DNA from: an uncultured Ferrovum sp.
GTDB lineage: Bacteria; Pseudomonadota; Gammaproteobacteria; Burkholderiales; Ferrovaceae
Length of the DNA stretch: 46,300 bases
NCBI GenBank assembly: GCA_903905585.1
Contig: CAIVHB010000167.1
Coordinates: 1 to 46,300, forward strand
Direction of reading: 5' to 3'
Of this stretch, positions 17,652 to 26,971 are shown one piece after another. How positions within the stretch are numbered: position 1 is the stretch's first letter; each line of letters opens with the position of its first letter. Under the pieces are notes generated by a model. It did not search any database. It saw only the letters and a program-made list of their open reading frames with translations, and had not been told where the DNA came from. A program made the translations under genes and the position numbers.

Positions 17652-18308
17652 TTATTTAGGTTGCTTGACGATTCTCAAATAGGGCTTAGGTGCTTTCCAA
17701 CCTTCAGGGAATAAAGTTTTTGCGTCATCATCAGAAACCGAACCCGCAATAATCACGTCTTCCCCTTCTTTCCAATTTACAGGAGTCGCGACTTTATGTT
17801 TTGCAGTAAGTTGTATTGAATCTAAGGCGCGAAGGATCTCATCAAAGTTTCTCCCCGTGGTCATGGGGTAGGTCATCGTCAGTTTGATTTTTTTGTCTGG
17901 CCCAATAATAAAAACGGAACGCACGGTGGCATTGGTCGCAGCTGTTCTGCCGTCTGATGCGACTTCACCCGCAGGAAGCATGTTGTAGAGCTTTGCTACC
18001 GCCAAATCGGTATCCCCAATCATGGGATATTTCACAGCATGGCCTTGCGTCTCTTCAATATCCTTAGCCCAGTTACCATGGTTTTCAACGGGATCAATAG
18101 AAAGCCCGATCAGCTTGGTGTTGCGCTGAGTGAATTCACCTTCGATTTTGGCCATGTAGCCCAGTTCTGTTGTGCAAACCGGGGTAAAGTCTTTGGGGTG
18201 CGAAAATAGGATGGCATAGTGATCGCCAATCCAATGGTGGAAATCAATCTCACCATGCGTCGTTTTGGCAGTGAAATTGGGGGCGATATCATTGATTCTG
18301 AGCGACAT
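17652..18308 (-). CDS. 1-Cys peroxiredoxin (Prx6 family)
   Basis: The 218-residue product has the Prx6 layout: thioredoxin fold with peroxidatic Cys45 in F-T-P-V-C-T-T-E. It also has the Prx6-type L-S-I-D-x-V-x-x-H, F-I-I-G-P-D-K-K-I-K-L-T-M-T-Y-P-M-T-T-G-R-N-F, and a C-terminal extension ending G-W-K-A-P-K-P-Y-L-R. It reduces hydrogen and organic peroxides. No resolving Cys is seen, as expected. The gene sits directly upstream of phosphoribulokinase on the same strand and is divergent from the next gene with about 130 bases between starts. Confidence 0.94.
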   Translation of the reverse strand: MSLRINDIAPNFTAKTTHGEIDFHHWIGDHYAILFSHPKDFTPVCTTELGYMAKIEGEFTQRNTKLIGLSIDPVENHGNWAKDIEETQGHAVKYPMIGDTDLAVAKLYNMLPAGEVASDGRTAATNATVRSVFIIGPDKKIKLTMTYPMTTGRNFDEILRALDSIQLTAKHKVATPVNWKEGEDVIIAGSVSDDDAKTLFPEGWKAPKPYLRIVKQPK

Positions 18309-18437
18309 AAAGTTCTCCTCATTATTGTTGAAGCATATCTTAGACTAAGCAGCCTTTTAGTTTAAGGCACATTTCTTTTGGTAACACGCAGCAAAAATAT
18401 TATCTAAAGCTACTCACTTTATACAGCTTATCAAGTT

Positions 18438-19211
18438 ATGAGCCAATTTGAACGCTATATCGGAATTGATTATTCGGGGGCAAAGACGCCTAATTCCCCC
18501 TTAAAAGGTCTTCGTGTGTACTGTTCTGAAGACGTATCGATGCCCAATGAAGTTCCCCCACCCCCCAACCGTAAACACTGGAGCCGTCGCGAAATAGCAG
18601 AATGGTTGGTTTGTGAGTTGCACAAAAAGATCCCTACTTTTGTGGGCATTGACCATGGTTTCTCTTTTCCTCTGCGTTATTTTGATCAGCATCAGCTAGC
18701 CCTGAATTGGGACGCGTTCCTGATCGATTTCCAAAAACATTGGCCCACTGATACAAATATCTATGTCGATTTTGTTCGCGACGGTGCGGAAGGCAATGGC
18801 GCGGCTCGCATGGGTCATTCCCGCTGGCGGCGCTTGACTGAAGAACGTTCGATCAAAGCCAAGTCGGTCTTCCACTTTGACGTGCCAGGTTCGGTAGCCA
18901 AATCGACGCATGCAGGGCTTCCCTGGTTGCTACATATACGAAAAAACCTTGGGGATCGTATCCATTTCTGGCCCTTTGATGGATGGACGATTCCTGAAGG
19001 CCGATCAGTCATTGCTGAGTCTTATCCTGCACTATGGAGCAAATACTTTCCTATTCAGGATCGAACTCAAGATCAGCATGATGCTTTTAGTATTGCTGCC
19101 TGGGTATCCCGTACTGATCACTTAGACGGTCTTGCCTCCGTTTTCACTCCAGACTTAAGCGAGGCAGATCAGGCCACTGCACGAATAGAAGGATGGATTT
19201 TGGGAGTCTGA
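18438..19211 (+). CDS. Hypothetical protein with RNase H-like (DUF429-type) features
   Basis: The 257-residue product starts Y-I-G-I-D-Y-S-G-A-K, resembling the first strand of RNase H-like/DUF429 domains. It has a second acidic strand F-V-G-I-D-H-G-F-S-F and a late D-Q-H-D-A-F-S-I-A-A-W, like the closing acidic motif of that fold. Together these give the spaced Asp residues expected of a metal-dependent nuclease-like fold. No signal peptide or membrane helix is present. A specific function is not recognised; DUF429 proteins have been predicted to be nucleases. Confidence 0.65.
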   Translation: MSQFERYIGIDYSGAKTPNSPLKGLRVYCSEDVSMPNEVPPPPNRKHWSRREIAEWLVCELHKKIPTFVGIDHGFSFPLRYFDQHQLALNWDAFLIDFQKHWPTDTNIYVDFVRDGAEGNGAARMGHSRWRRLTEERSIKAKSVFHFDVPGSVAKSTHAGLPWLLHIRKNLGDRIHFWPFDGWTIPEGRSVIAESYPALWSKYFPIQDRTQDQHDAFSIAAWVSRTDHLDGLASVFTPDLSEADQATARIEGWILGV

Positions 19212-19431
19212 GTTTAGCGACATTTCTTAGGTCGACAGGACTGCATCCCTTACGCAAACCTCAAGCATTTTCTATGGTCTCATTGATTGATCAAGACGGC
19301 TGCGTTATCGAATGGCCTGCAAAGGTTGGGAGGTAGAGCAAATCAAAAGCACCAAGGTGTCTCATCGAACATACAAGGGTTTAAAGTAGGAACACAGTGA
19401 CCAAATAGCTTAGCGCGACAAGGCCATTCTC

Positions 19432-21204
19432 ATGAAAGCCAGATCCTTGACCTCACCACCGGTGGCCAAGACTCCTGTTAAACTGATTGCTTGCCGATTA
19501 GAAGATTTTGATCGCGCCTACCGTGCGCAATTAGCTCAGCTTACTCAAGGCATATCTCCGGCATCATTGATTAGCGCCTATATGGATTGGCTCGTTCATT
19601 TATCCATCTCTCCTGGCAAGCAAATAGAGTTAATGACGCACGCTCAGCAAAATTTGATTGTGCTCTCAAAGCAAGTCCTGCAATGTTCCAGCGATCAAAC
19701 CACTCCATGTATTCAACCACTCAGCCAAGATAAACGTTTTAAAAGTGAAGCGTGGCAGAGCTGGCCATTCAATCTGTTTTATCAATCGTTCCTCCTCAAT
19801 CAACAATGGTGGCACCGCGCCACATCCGATGTAGTGGGAGTCAGTGCGCACCATAAACAAATGACCACTTTCTTTGCACGCCAGTGGCTAGATGTGTTTT
19901 CGCCATCTAATTTCTTGCTCACCAACCCAGAGGTACTTGCAGAAACACTGAAAACCAGGGGCAATAATTTATTGAAAGGCGCACAAAATAAACTCAACAA
20001 TGCCATTCAAATTGCTACAGGTAAAACACCCAAAGACGCACTCAAGTTTCGCCCTGGTCACGAGGTTGCTGTCACACCTGGAAAAGTGATTTTCCGCAAT
20101 CACTTGATTGAGCTCATTCAGTATTCTCCTCAAACTGAAAAGGTATTCCCTGAACCCATACTGATCGTTCCATCTTGGATTATGAAGTACTACATCCTTG
20201 ATCTCTCGCCGCAAAATTCTTTAGTTCGCTATTTGGTAGATCAGGGTCATACCGTCTTTATGGTGTCTTGGAAAAACCCAGATGCAAGCGATAGCCATCT
20301 AGGCATGGACGACTATCTTAAGGATGGCGTGATGGCTGCGATGGATGCAGTCAGTTCGATATTGCCGCAGCGCAAAATTCAGGCAACCGGGTACTGCCTG
20401 GGGGGAACTCTCCTTGCCATTGCGGCAGCATACATGGCCCGTAAAAATGATGAACGACTGCAATCCCTCACCCTTCTCGCGAGCGAACTTGATTTTTCTG
20501 AACCTGGTGAACTAGGTTTATTCATTGACGAAAGCCAGCTCGCCTATCTGCAAGACCTGATGTCTGAGAAAGGATATTTAGATGGCAAACAGATGGCTGG
20601 AGCCTTTGCCATGCTGAATTCACGCGATTTAGTCTGGTCGCGGATGGAGCATGAATATCTAATGGGAAATAATCTCATCACAAGTGACTTGAGTGCATGG
20701 AATGCAGATGCCACACGCATGCCCTATCGTCAGCATCTCGAATATCTAAGAAGCCTTTATCTTCATAACGACTTAGCCGAGGGGCGCTATCTGGTCGAAA
20801 AAAGGCCTATTGCTTTATCAGATATTCGCATTCCTGTATTTGTTGTGGCCACCCAAAAAGATACCGTCTCGCCTTGGTTCTCGGTATACAAACTGCATTT
20901 GCTCACCGATACCGAAATCACTTTTTGCTTAACCAGCGGGGGTCATAATGTAGGTATTGTTAACCCACCGGGCCTTGGGGCTAAGCGAAGTTATCAACTT
21001 GCCACACGTATTCGCAGTGAACACTATGTTGACCCCGCCACTTGGTTTGATACGGTAACAACGCATGAGGGATCATGGTGGCCTTCTTGGGAAGCTTGGT
21101 TACACGCCCACAGCACTCAGCGCAGCGCCCCACCCCCCATGGGTGACACAACGCATAACAAAAAATTAGTGAATGCACCCGGACACTATGTTCTTTCAGT
21201 TTGA
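19432..21204 (+). CDS. phaC: Class I poly(3-hydroxyalkanoate) synthase
   Basis: The 590-residue product has the length and motifs of class I PhaC. The catalytic Cys322 lies in the lipase-box-like G-Y-C-L-G-G. The catalytic Asp is in V-V-A-T-Q-K-D-T-V-S-P-W and the His in S-G-G-H-N-V-G-I-V-N-P-P, all in an alpha/beta-hydrolase core after an N-terminal region rich in Trp. It polymerises (R)-3-hydroxyacyl-CoA into PHA storage granules. No phaA, phaB or phasin gene is adjacent, so the monomer supply pathway lies elsewhere. The gene is followed after about 50 bases by a hydratase gene on the same strand. Confidence 0.96.
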   Translation: MKARSLTSPPVAKTPVKLIACRLEDFDRAYRAQLAQLTQGISPASLISAYMDWLVHLSISPGKQIELMTHAQQNLIVLSKQVLQCSSDQTTPCIQPLSQDKRFKSEAWQSWPFNLFYQSFLLNQQWWHRATSDVVGVSAHHKQMTTFFARQWLDVFSPSNFLLTNPEVLAETLKTRGNNLLKGAQNKLNNAIQIATGKTPKDALKFRPGHEVAVTPGKVIFRNHLIELIQYSPQTEKVFPEPILIVPSWIMKYYILDLSPQNSLVRYLVDQGHTVFMVSWKNPDASDSHLGMDDYLKDGVMAAMDAVSSILPQRKIQATGYCLGGTLLAIAAAYMARKNDERLQSLTLLASELDFSEPGELGLFIDESQLAYLQDLMSEKGYLDGKQMAGAFAMLNSRDLVWSRMEHEYLMGNNLITSDLSAWNADATRMPYRQHLEYLRSLYLHNDLAEGRYLVEKRPIALSDIRIPVFVVATQKDTVSPWFSVYKLHLLTDTEITFCLTSGGHNVGIVNPPGLGAKRSYQLATRIRSEHYVDPATWFDTVTTHEGSWWPSWEAWLHAHSTQRSAPPPMGDTTHNKKLVNAPGHYVLSV

Positions 21205-21254
21205 GGAACATCAGGTATGCTTTTACATCCACAAACATGTAAAAACTCAAAGCA

Positions 21255-22007
21255 ATGATCGAAGATTCTCTAGTGCATGCACTTGCCACTGCTACCCCCA
21301 ATTCCCTCGATCCTTTCGACTTTTCCAATCACGATCTTCCTAAAACTTTGGATGATGCGTATAGGGTTCAGTTAGCCCTTTTATCCGCAAGAAGAGAACA
21401 GGTTGCAGGATGGAAGGTGGGAGGTCAGGGTACAGAGGGTAACCCCATCTGTGCTGCTATTGGAAACCATCATCTTTTTGATGTCGAAGCGGCTGCTGCG
21501 CAACATTTTTACCCTGGTGCGGGATTAGAGTTAGAGCTTTACTTCACTCTGGGTCGTGAATTCAAGGCTGAAGACATTCACCTATCGGATGAAGAGATCT
21601 TAAATTCAATCGCATCCTTTGGGATGGCAATTGAATGGGTACAAAGTCGATTCAAAGGCTGGCCAAACGTGAATAAACTTTTGCAGTTGTCCGATGTACA
21701 GAATAACGGCGCTCTTTTGGTTGGGCCATCTTACCCTTATGATCCATCATATGATTTGATGTCCCCGCACCCAAACTTCACCCTTGAGGGTAAATCGATT
21801 CTAAAGGGAGCAGGGATGAACCCTGCAGGAGATCCTCGTGATCTCCTTCCTTGGGTGGTCAGGCATTGCTGTCATTATCAAATTAAACTCCATTCAAACA
21901 CCATCATCACCACCGGCAGTTACTCTGGCATTCATTTTCCAGAATCAGGAGGACACCTCCAAGCTTCTTTTTCAGGTCTGCCGCTCATTGAATTGCAGTT
22001 ACTCTGA
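21255..22007 (+). CDS. 2-keto-4-pentenoate hydratase-like protein (FAH superfamily)
   Basis: The 250-residue product resembles MhpD/XylJ-type hydratases: Q-V-A-G-W-K-V-G near residue 54, [13 protein letters not shown] with the metal-binding acidic residues near residue 90, and T-T-G-S-Y-S-G near the end. Such enzymes hydrate 2-oxopent-4-enoate in aromatic meta-cleavage pathways. No other pathway gene is present and the family is broad, so the true substrate may differ. Its stop overlaps the end of the convergent chemoreceptor gene by nine bases. Confidence 0.85.
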   Translation: MIEDSLVHALATATPNSLDPFDFSNHDLPKTLDDAYRVQLALLSARREQVAGWKVGGQGTEGNPICAAIGNHHLFDVEAAAAQHFYPGAGLELELYFTLGREFKAEDIHLSDEEILNSIASFGMAIEWVQSRFKGWPNVNKLLQLSDVQNNGALLVGPSYPYDPSYDLMSPHPNFTLEGKSILKGAGMNPAGDPRDLLPWVVRHCCHYQIKLHSNTIITTGSYSGIHFPESGGHLQASFSGLPLIELQLL

Positions 22008-23729
22008 TCGATAGCCTATCCGTAAGCCACCCCAATGACGCCCCTTTACATAGATGGGTGCAGAAATATCATGCAAGATTTCACCTGTGTCGCGTCTGTA
22101 AGTTTGCAGCAGGAAGGGTATTTCATGCGTTGCACAGCGAACACCCACTGCATCGCTAAAGATGCGCTTTGTTCTATTGAAACGAAGATCTTTCTTATAA
22201 TCTCCCGTCAGGGGTTGTGAAGAGCGTTTATTGTGGGTGGGACAATAACCATCTTCTGCAACAGAAAAAACATAAGCCATTTCTGGATGCTTCGCTAAAA
22301 CTTCATCTTGAATTGCAGGAAAAATTTGATCGGTTAACTGATCAAAAGCACTTTTGAATTTTTGCGGGTTAGTATGGGGAATGGGTGTGTAGTTGCGGCT
22401 AAACAAGGCATCGATTGATATTTTTCCTGCGTCAATGGCTTCATCTAATGATTTAGCAATGGTTCTGGCAGACTCTGCAACAATCCCAGGCATTTTTTCG
22501 TGCAAACGCATCGCGATCTTGCCACTTTCGCCCAATTTGAACACGGTGCCAACTTCTTTAAAGTTGGTGGCCAGATAATCAAGTTGCCTTGCTTCTTGAA
22601 GCGTACGCTCAGCGCCATGATTGTTCCGAACGGCCAAACCTTTAATCTCTTGAATGCTTTCTGCAATATGATCGCCTTTACGACGTTGTTCCGTCATGGC
22701 TTCAGCAATAAAAGTAACCTTATCCATCGTGCTTTCTGCACCACGATTGATCTCATCTAAAGCTTCAGCGGCTTGATGAGCAAGCGCTGTTCCCTCCTGA
22801 GCCTTTGTGGCCCCAGCCTGAATGGCACTAATTGCACTCACGGTTTCTTTTTGAATCGCCTGAATCACTTTAACGATATCTTCTGTAGCAGTAGTGGTGC
22901 GCTCAGCAAGCTTTCTGACTTCATCAGCAACCACTGCAAATCCCCTTCCCTGTTCACCAGCGCGCGCTGCTTCAATGGCAGCATTCAAAGCCAGAAGGTT
23001 GGTTTGATCTGCAATTTCACGAATTGACTGTGCAATGCCTGAAATGGAATTAGATCGCTCACCTAAAGCGTGCATCACATCAGACGAATGTTGAACTGCC
23101 TCGGCAATCCTAGAAATCTCATCAGAGGCATCGCTCACTATTTGAGCCCCTTTCTGAGATTGTATTTTGGCATGACGGGTCATTTCTGCCGCGTCCTCAC
23201 CTTGCTGGGCAACTTTAGCGATATCACTGGCCATATCAGCAATTGCATCGGCTGCTGATTCTGAAGCAGCATGCTGCTGAGCCGAACTACTCGAAGTATC
23301 TTCAGCATCTTGAATTAACTGAATGGCAACATCAGCTACCTGAGAGGAACTGAATACCACACGCGTAATAATTCCGTGAAAGCTTGCCAGAAGGGCGTTA
23401 TACGAGAGAATGAGTGGCGCAATAACAGAGCCTGAAACAATCGTGACTCTCCTTGAAAGATCCCCATCTAAACGAGTTTGATCAATGATTTCTCTGATTG
23501 CATCTAAAGGTTTCAACACCATTGACGAGAAAATGGCAACCGCAGCGATGGCCGTCAAGATGGCCGTCAATACGATGAGTATGGGGCTAATGTGTTGAAT
23601 AACAGTAGATAACAGTTGCTCCGCTGCAATAGCGAGACCTGCAAAAATAAGACCGCAAAATACGGCATAAATCGATACTTTAAAAGTAGGTGAAAGTTTC
23701 ACTAAAAAAATCCAAAAATAAAAGAACAC
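21999..23729 (-). CDS. Methyl-accepting chemotaxis protein with C-terminal cytoplasmic sensor domain
   Basis: The 576-residue receptor has two membrane helices close together (about residues 15-35 and 45-68) with almost no periplasmic loop, then HAMP. The signalling domain carries the conserved [17 protein letters not shown] tip. After it comes an extra region of about 140 residues (about 435-576) with [11 protein letters not shown], two Cys (C-P-T-H-N and R-C-A-T-H-E) and W-G-G-L-R-I-G-Y. This ending resembles PAS/Cache-like sensors that sit C-terminally in some betaproteobacterial receptors, so it likely senses a cytoplasmic or redox cue. It lies 12 bases downstream of the damaged cheB and may share its transcript. 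Confidence 0.92.
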   Translation of the reverse strand: MFFYFWIFLVKLSPTFKVSIYAVFCGLIFAGLAIAAEQLLSTVIQHISPILIVLTAILTAIAAVAIFSSMVLKPLDAIREIIDQTRLDGDLSRRVTIVSGSVIAPLILSYNALLASFHGIITRVVFSSSQVADVAIQLIQDAEDTSSSSAQQHAASESAADAIADMASDIAKVAQQGEDAAEMTRHAKIQSQKGAQIVSDASDEISRIAEAVQHSSDVMHALGERSNSISGIAQSIREIADQTNLLALNAAIEAARAGEQGRGFAVVADEVRKLAERTTTATEDIVKVIQAIQKETVSAISAIQAGATKAQEGTALAHQAAEALDEINRGAESTMDKVTFIAEAMTEQRRKGDHIAESIQEIKGLAVRNNHGAERTLQEARQLDYLATNFKEVGTVFKLGESGKIAMRLHEKMPGIVAESARTIAKSLDEAIDAGKISIDALFSRNYTPIPHTNPQKFKSAFDQLTDQIFPAIQDEVLAKHPEMAYVFSVAEDGYCPTHNKRSSQPLTGDYKKDLRFNRTKRIFSDAVGVRCATHEIPFLLQTYRRDTGEILHDISAPIYVKGRHWGGLRIGYRSE

Positions 23730-23741
23730 GATTCACTTATA

Positions 23742-24722
23742 TCACAACCAGTTTTGACGCTGAATTTCAGCTGCCATTTGTGAAAGAGGCAGTTGCTTTT
23801 GGACTGCCCCGCGCTTAAACGCTTCCTTCGGCATGCCATAGACGATCGAGCTTTCTTCGTCTTGCCCTACTGTGTGTGCACCCGCCTCACGCATTTCTAA
23901 CAAACCTGCTGAGCCATCATCTCCCATTCCCGTGAGAATAATGCCCAGCGCGTTGCTGCCAGCATACTTAGCAACAGAGCGAAACAAGACATCTACAGAA
24001 GGTTTGTGACGATTGACCAATGGTCCATCTATCACGTCTACATGATATTGCGCACCACTTCTTTTCAAGACCAGATGTTTGCCGCCAGGCGCAATTAAGG
24101 CGGTGCCCGCCACCACACGATCACCGCTCTCTGCCTCACGCACTTCAATTTCACACAGACCATTTAAACGCTTTGCAAACGCTGTAGTGATTCTTTCAGG
24201 CATGTGCTGAACAATCACAACGCCCGGTGAAAGCCTAGGAAGGGCGCACAAAATTTCTTCCAAAGCTTGCGTGCCTCCTGTTGAGGCACCGATGGCCACA
24301 ACGCGTTGAGTAGTTTGGGAAAGTGAACTCGAAGGTTTTATCTGATCTGACAAATCACTTGCTGAAGTTACCTGCGTGGATTTTTTATGCTGAAACGTTT
24401 TGGGATGGGATGCAGCAGCAGCTTTTACTTCTCCGATCAATTCTGCTGATGCGTCTTTAAGAAAATCTCGCAGTGAAGACTTAGGCTTGGTCACAATACT
24501 CACCGCTCCAGCCGACAATGCTTGAAGTGTGGTCTCAGCCCCTTTTTCGGTCAACGTAGAACAAATGACCACCGGAGTAGGTCGCTCTGCCATGATCATT
24601 TTCAGGAATGTAATGCCATCCATCCTTGGCATTTCAATGTCCAGCGTGATGACATCTGGCCAGTTTTCTTTCATCTTTTGCATTGCAAAGATAGGATCAG
24701 TGATGAGGGTTTCGGGGAACTT
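23742..24722 (-). pseudogene. cheB: CheB protein-glutamate methylesterase lacking the start of its receiver domain
   Basis: The reading frame matches CheB from the D-P-I-F-A-M-Q-K-M segment onward. The receiver phosphorylation site ([11 protein letters not shown]) and the full methylesterase domain are present (G-A-S-T-G-G-T with the catalytic Ser, V-Q-H-M-P-E, and I-L-T-G-M-G-D-D-G). The first roughly 35-40 residues, with beta strand 1 and the paired acidic residues of the receiver, are missing. The frame is closed by TAA at 24723-24725, and the sequence further upstream is an AT-rich leader for the divergent photolyase cassette. An internal ATG at 24683 could still make a 313-residue protein with an unregulated esterase domain. 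No cheR, cheA or cheW gene is nearby. Confidence 0.8.
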
Positions 24723-24775
24723 TTATAAACACGTAAAATCTTAAAGAATTAACTTAATAAAATTAAGAGGCTTAC

Positions 24776-25546
24776 GTGAGCCTGCCGCTGACACTCCCAT
24801 TAGAAAGAACTGAACGTTTAAAGGTCATTCGTGAGGCCTTTCCTGAATTAAACGGGCCAGATTGTCCTACACCAGGAGGGCGTGCGCAGGCATTCATTAC
24901 GCTATCCGGCATGGATCCCGTTGCCTATGGTCGCAGTCGCAATTATCTGGATGGATCGGTTACGCGCTTATCCGCATTTATACGTCATGGTTGTATTACC
25001 CTTTCTGAAGCCCGCCAAATATCGCTATCGCGTTGGTCGAGCTCGCAGGCCTTTAAGTTCATTTTTGAGCTTGCTTGGCGTGATTTTTGGCGTAGGGTTT
25101 GGAAAACCTTAGGGCCTGCCATACGCAAAGACATAGAAAAGCCCAAGGTCAAGCTTGGCCATGACCCGTTGCCCAATGATATTCGCCAAGGACAAACAGG
25201 GTTGCCCTGTATGGATGCATTTGTTCATGATCTTGTGGATACAGGCTACGTACACAATCATGCCCGGATGTGGTTCGCTGCTTACTGCATCCATTTTAGA
25301 AAACTCTCCTGGCGCTCATGTGCAGATTGGTATCTCGGCAATTTAATTGATGGCGATCTGGCCTCTAATCATTTGTCCTGGCAATGGGTAGCCTCAACTT
25401 TTGGATCCAAGCCTTACATCTTCAACAAAGAAAATTTGGCTAAGTATTCGGGAAACAAATGGTGTGCTTCATGCCAGGCTTCCTGCCCCTTTGATGACTC
25501 CTACCCAGGATTGCAAAAAAAACTATTTGGAGAGCAAAGCCAGTGA
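24776..25546 (+). CDS. Stand-alone photolyase/cryptochrome FAD-binding domain protein
   Basis: This 256-residue product corresponds only to the C-terminal helical FAD domain of photolyases; the N-terminal antenna domain is absent. Hallmarks are intact: G-S-V-T-R-L-S-A-F-I-R-H-G near residue 62, Y-V-H-N-H-A-R-M-W near residue 160, and G-D-L-A-S-N-x-L-S-W-Q-W near residue 195. A short C-terminal W-C-A-S-C-Q-A-S-C-P follows. FAD binding, and perhaps repair or light sensing, is therefore plausible. The GTG start has AAGAGG about seven bases upstream. The stop overlaps the next gene's GTG, and that gene looks like the missing antenna-type domain, suggesting a two-subunit photolyase. Confidence 0.85.
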   Translation: MSLPLTLPLERTERLKVIREAFPELNGPDCPTPGGRAQAFITLSGMDPVAYGRSRNYLDGSVTRLSAFIRHGCITLSEARQISLSRWSSSQAFKFIFELAWRDFWRRVWKTLGPAIRKDIEKPKVKLGHDPLPNDIRQGQTGLPCMDAFVHDLVDTGYVHNHARMWFAAYCIHFRKLSWRSCADWYLGNLIDGDLASNHLSWQWVASTFGSKPYIFNKENLAKYSGNKWCASCQASCPFDDSYPGLQKKLFGEQSQ

Positions 25547-26016
25547 ATACAGTGTTGTATTTCCATGATGAGATGCTCAACCCTGAGCATAAGCTTCTCA
25601 CTATGTATCCAGATATCCCGAGGGTTTTTATATTTGATACAGCACAAATCGAAAGAGATGGCTTTAGTCTAAGACGCTTACAGTTTATTGCTGACTGCGT
25701 GGCGGAAATCCGTCCTATACAAGTCTATAAGGGAGTCATCAGTGAGGTGTTGAAGGATATGGGAGCAGAATTGATCATTACCCAAAAAACCCCACAGCTC
25801 CATATTTCATCTGGCTTAAATGGGTTCAAAGTACAGTGGCATGATGAACCCGAATTTGTATCCTTCCGCGGACGTCTTAAACGATTCATGCACTACTGGA
25901 AAGCCGTTGAGCCTGAATTAATCGGTTCCCCCAATGTGATTGAATCCCCAGATGCCCCCTCTTCTGCCCCTTGCGAGCACAAGCAACACTCTATTTCATT
26001 TGAAGATGCAGCTTAG
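25543..26016 (+). CDS. Photolyase alpha/beta (antenna)-domain-like protein
   Basis: The GTG at 25543 overlaps the previous stop (GTGA), so this 157-residue protein is translationally coupled to the FAD-domain gene. Its N-terminal part follows the photolyase alpha/beta-domain pattern: an initial strand T-V-L-Y-F-H-D-E-M-L-N-P, then R-V-F-I-F-D-T at the second strand, R-R-L-Q-F-I-A-D-C-V-A-E-I, I-Q-V-Y-K-G and an I-I-T-Q-K-T-P strand. The usual R-D-L-R is replaced by D-E-M-L. The last 35 residues are Pro/Ser-rich and look disordered. I infer that it partners with the FAD-domain protein. The likeness is structural-pattern based, so confidence is moderate. Confidence 0.68.
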   Translation: MNTVLYFHDEMLNPEHKLLTMYPDIPRVFIFDTAQIERDGFSLRRLQFIADCVAEIRPIQVYKGVISEVLKDMGAELIITQKTPQLHISSGLNGFKVQWHDEPEFVSFRGRLKRFMHYWKAVEPELIGSPNVIESPDAPSSAPCEHKQHSISFEDAA

Positions 26017-26019
26017 CGA

Positions 26020-26889
26020 TTGATTAACGAACTCATCCGAATAACGATTCGGGAAATGGTGGGAGGTAGAGGGCCACCTACCGCCTTCCTCGAGCCTAAA
26101 GGCGATCCCGGGCTATTCGGTCCAGAGTCGATTGCGTGGAAAGTGCATGCCGATTTTGTTTCTATGATGATAGGCGGCATCAGCTCTCTGGTTCTTCAGG
26201 CCATGCATCCCAGAGCGCTGGCTGGAGTGTGGGACCATTCTACGTTTAGAGAAGACCTCACCGGAAGATTAGGCCGAACCGCATTTTTCATTGCGGCCAC
26301 AACCTACGGTTCACAGGAAATGGCACAGCGGTCGATCAACAAAGTCAATGCCATTCACCAGCACATCACAGGTGTGGATGAATTTGGGCGCCCTTACCGT
26401 GCCACCGAACCCGAGTTATTGGCCTGGGTTCACATCACTGAAACGTTCAGCTTTTTAAATGGATATCAAAAGTACTGTAACCCTAAGCTCACAATAGCCC
26501 AGCAAGACCAATATTTTAAAGAAATGAAAATGCTAGGAGAGATGATGGGCGCAAAAGATTTACCTGCAACTTTAGCTGAAACACATTCAGCCATCTTAGC
26601 TTACCTACCCGAACTGCACTATGGCGCTAGGGCTCAAAGCATTGTGAAACTGTTGGATGATTTTCCAACGCATGCGTTGAGCAAACCCTTGCTAAAACTC
26701 ATGAGCAAAGCAGGCTTTTATAATCTTCCCGATTGGGCTTTTGAAAAACTAAATAAACCCATCCCTGGCATGATTCAACGATCCGTTGTGACTGCTGCGG
26801 TTGATCTCATTGCCATACCTATACGAGATGCCCTTAAAGATGGCGTCGCAGCCCACGCCCGACGCCGCGTCTCTTTAGCTGAACATTAA
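26020..26889 (+). CDS. MpaB/DUF2236-family oxygenase-like protein
   Basis: The 289-residue product fits the DUF2236/MpaB family: G-L-F-G-P-E-S-I-A-W-K-V-H, an early L-Q-A-M-H-P-R-A-L-A-G-V-W-D-H-S, then an R-L-x-R-T-A-F-F-I-A-A-T-T-Y-G segment, V-H-I-T-E-T-F and a C-terminal basic tail. Fungal MpaB and rubber oxygenase Lcp are relatives; in Lcp a b-type haem is bound through His, and comparable His residues are present here. The TTG start lies three bases after the preceding stop, so it forms a three-gene unit with the split photolyase genes. The substrate is unknown. Confidence 0.83.
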   Translation: MINELIRITIREMVGGRGPPTAFLEPKGDPGLFGPESIAWKVHADFVSMMIGGISSLVLQAMHPRALAGVWDHSTFREDLTGRLGRTAFFIAATTYGSQEMAQRSINKVNAIHQHITGVDEFGRPYRATEPELLAWVHITETFSFLNGYQKYCNPKLTIAQQDQYFKEMKMLGEMMGAKDLPATLAETHSAILAYLPELHYGARAQSIVKLLDDFPTHALSKPLLKLMSKAGFYNLPDWAFEKLNKPIPGMIQRSVVTAAVDLIAIPIRDALKDGVAAHARRRVSLAEH

Positions 26890-26971
26890 CCTCTAAGAGA
26901 TCAATGTGTTCAATGTGTATAACCTGAATGCGCCCCTTTGATGGAGACAAAATGAATGCAGCATGAAATAC

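Noticed and set aside
19212-19431. Possible gene remnant in the gap before phaC
   Set aside because: Only a 20-codon frame is present and I recognise no family in it; probably leader sequence.
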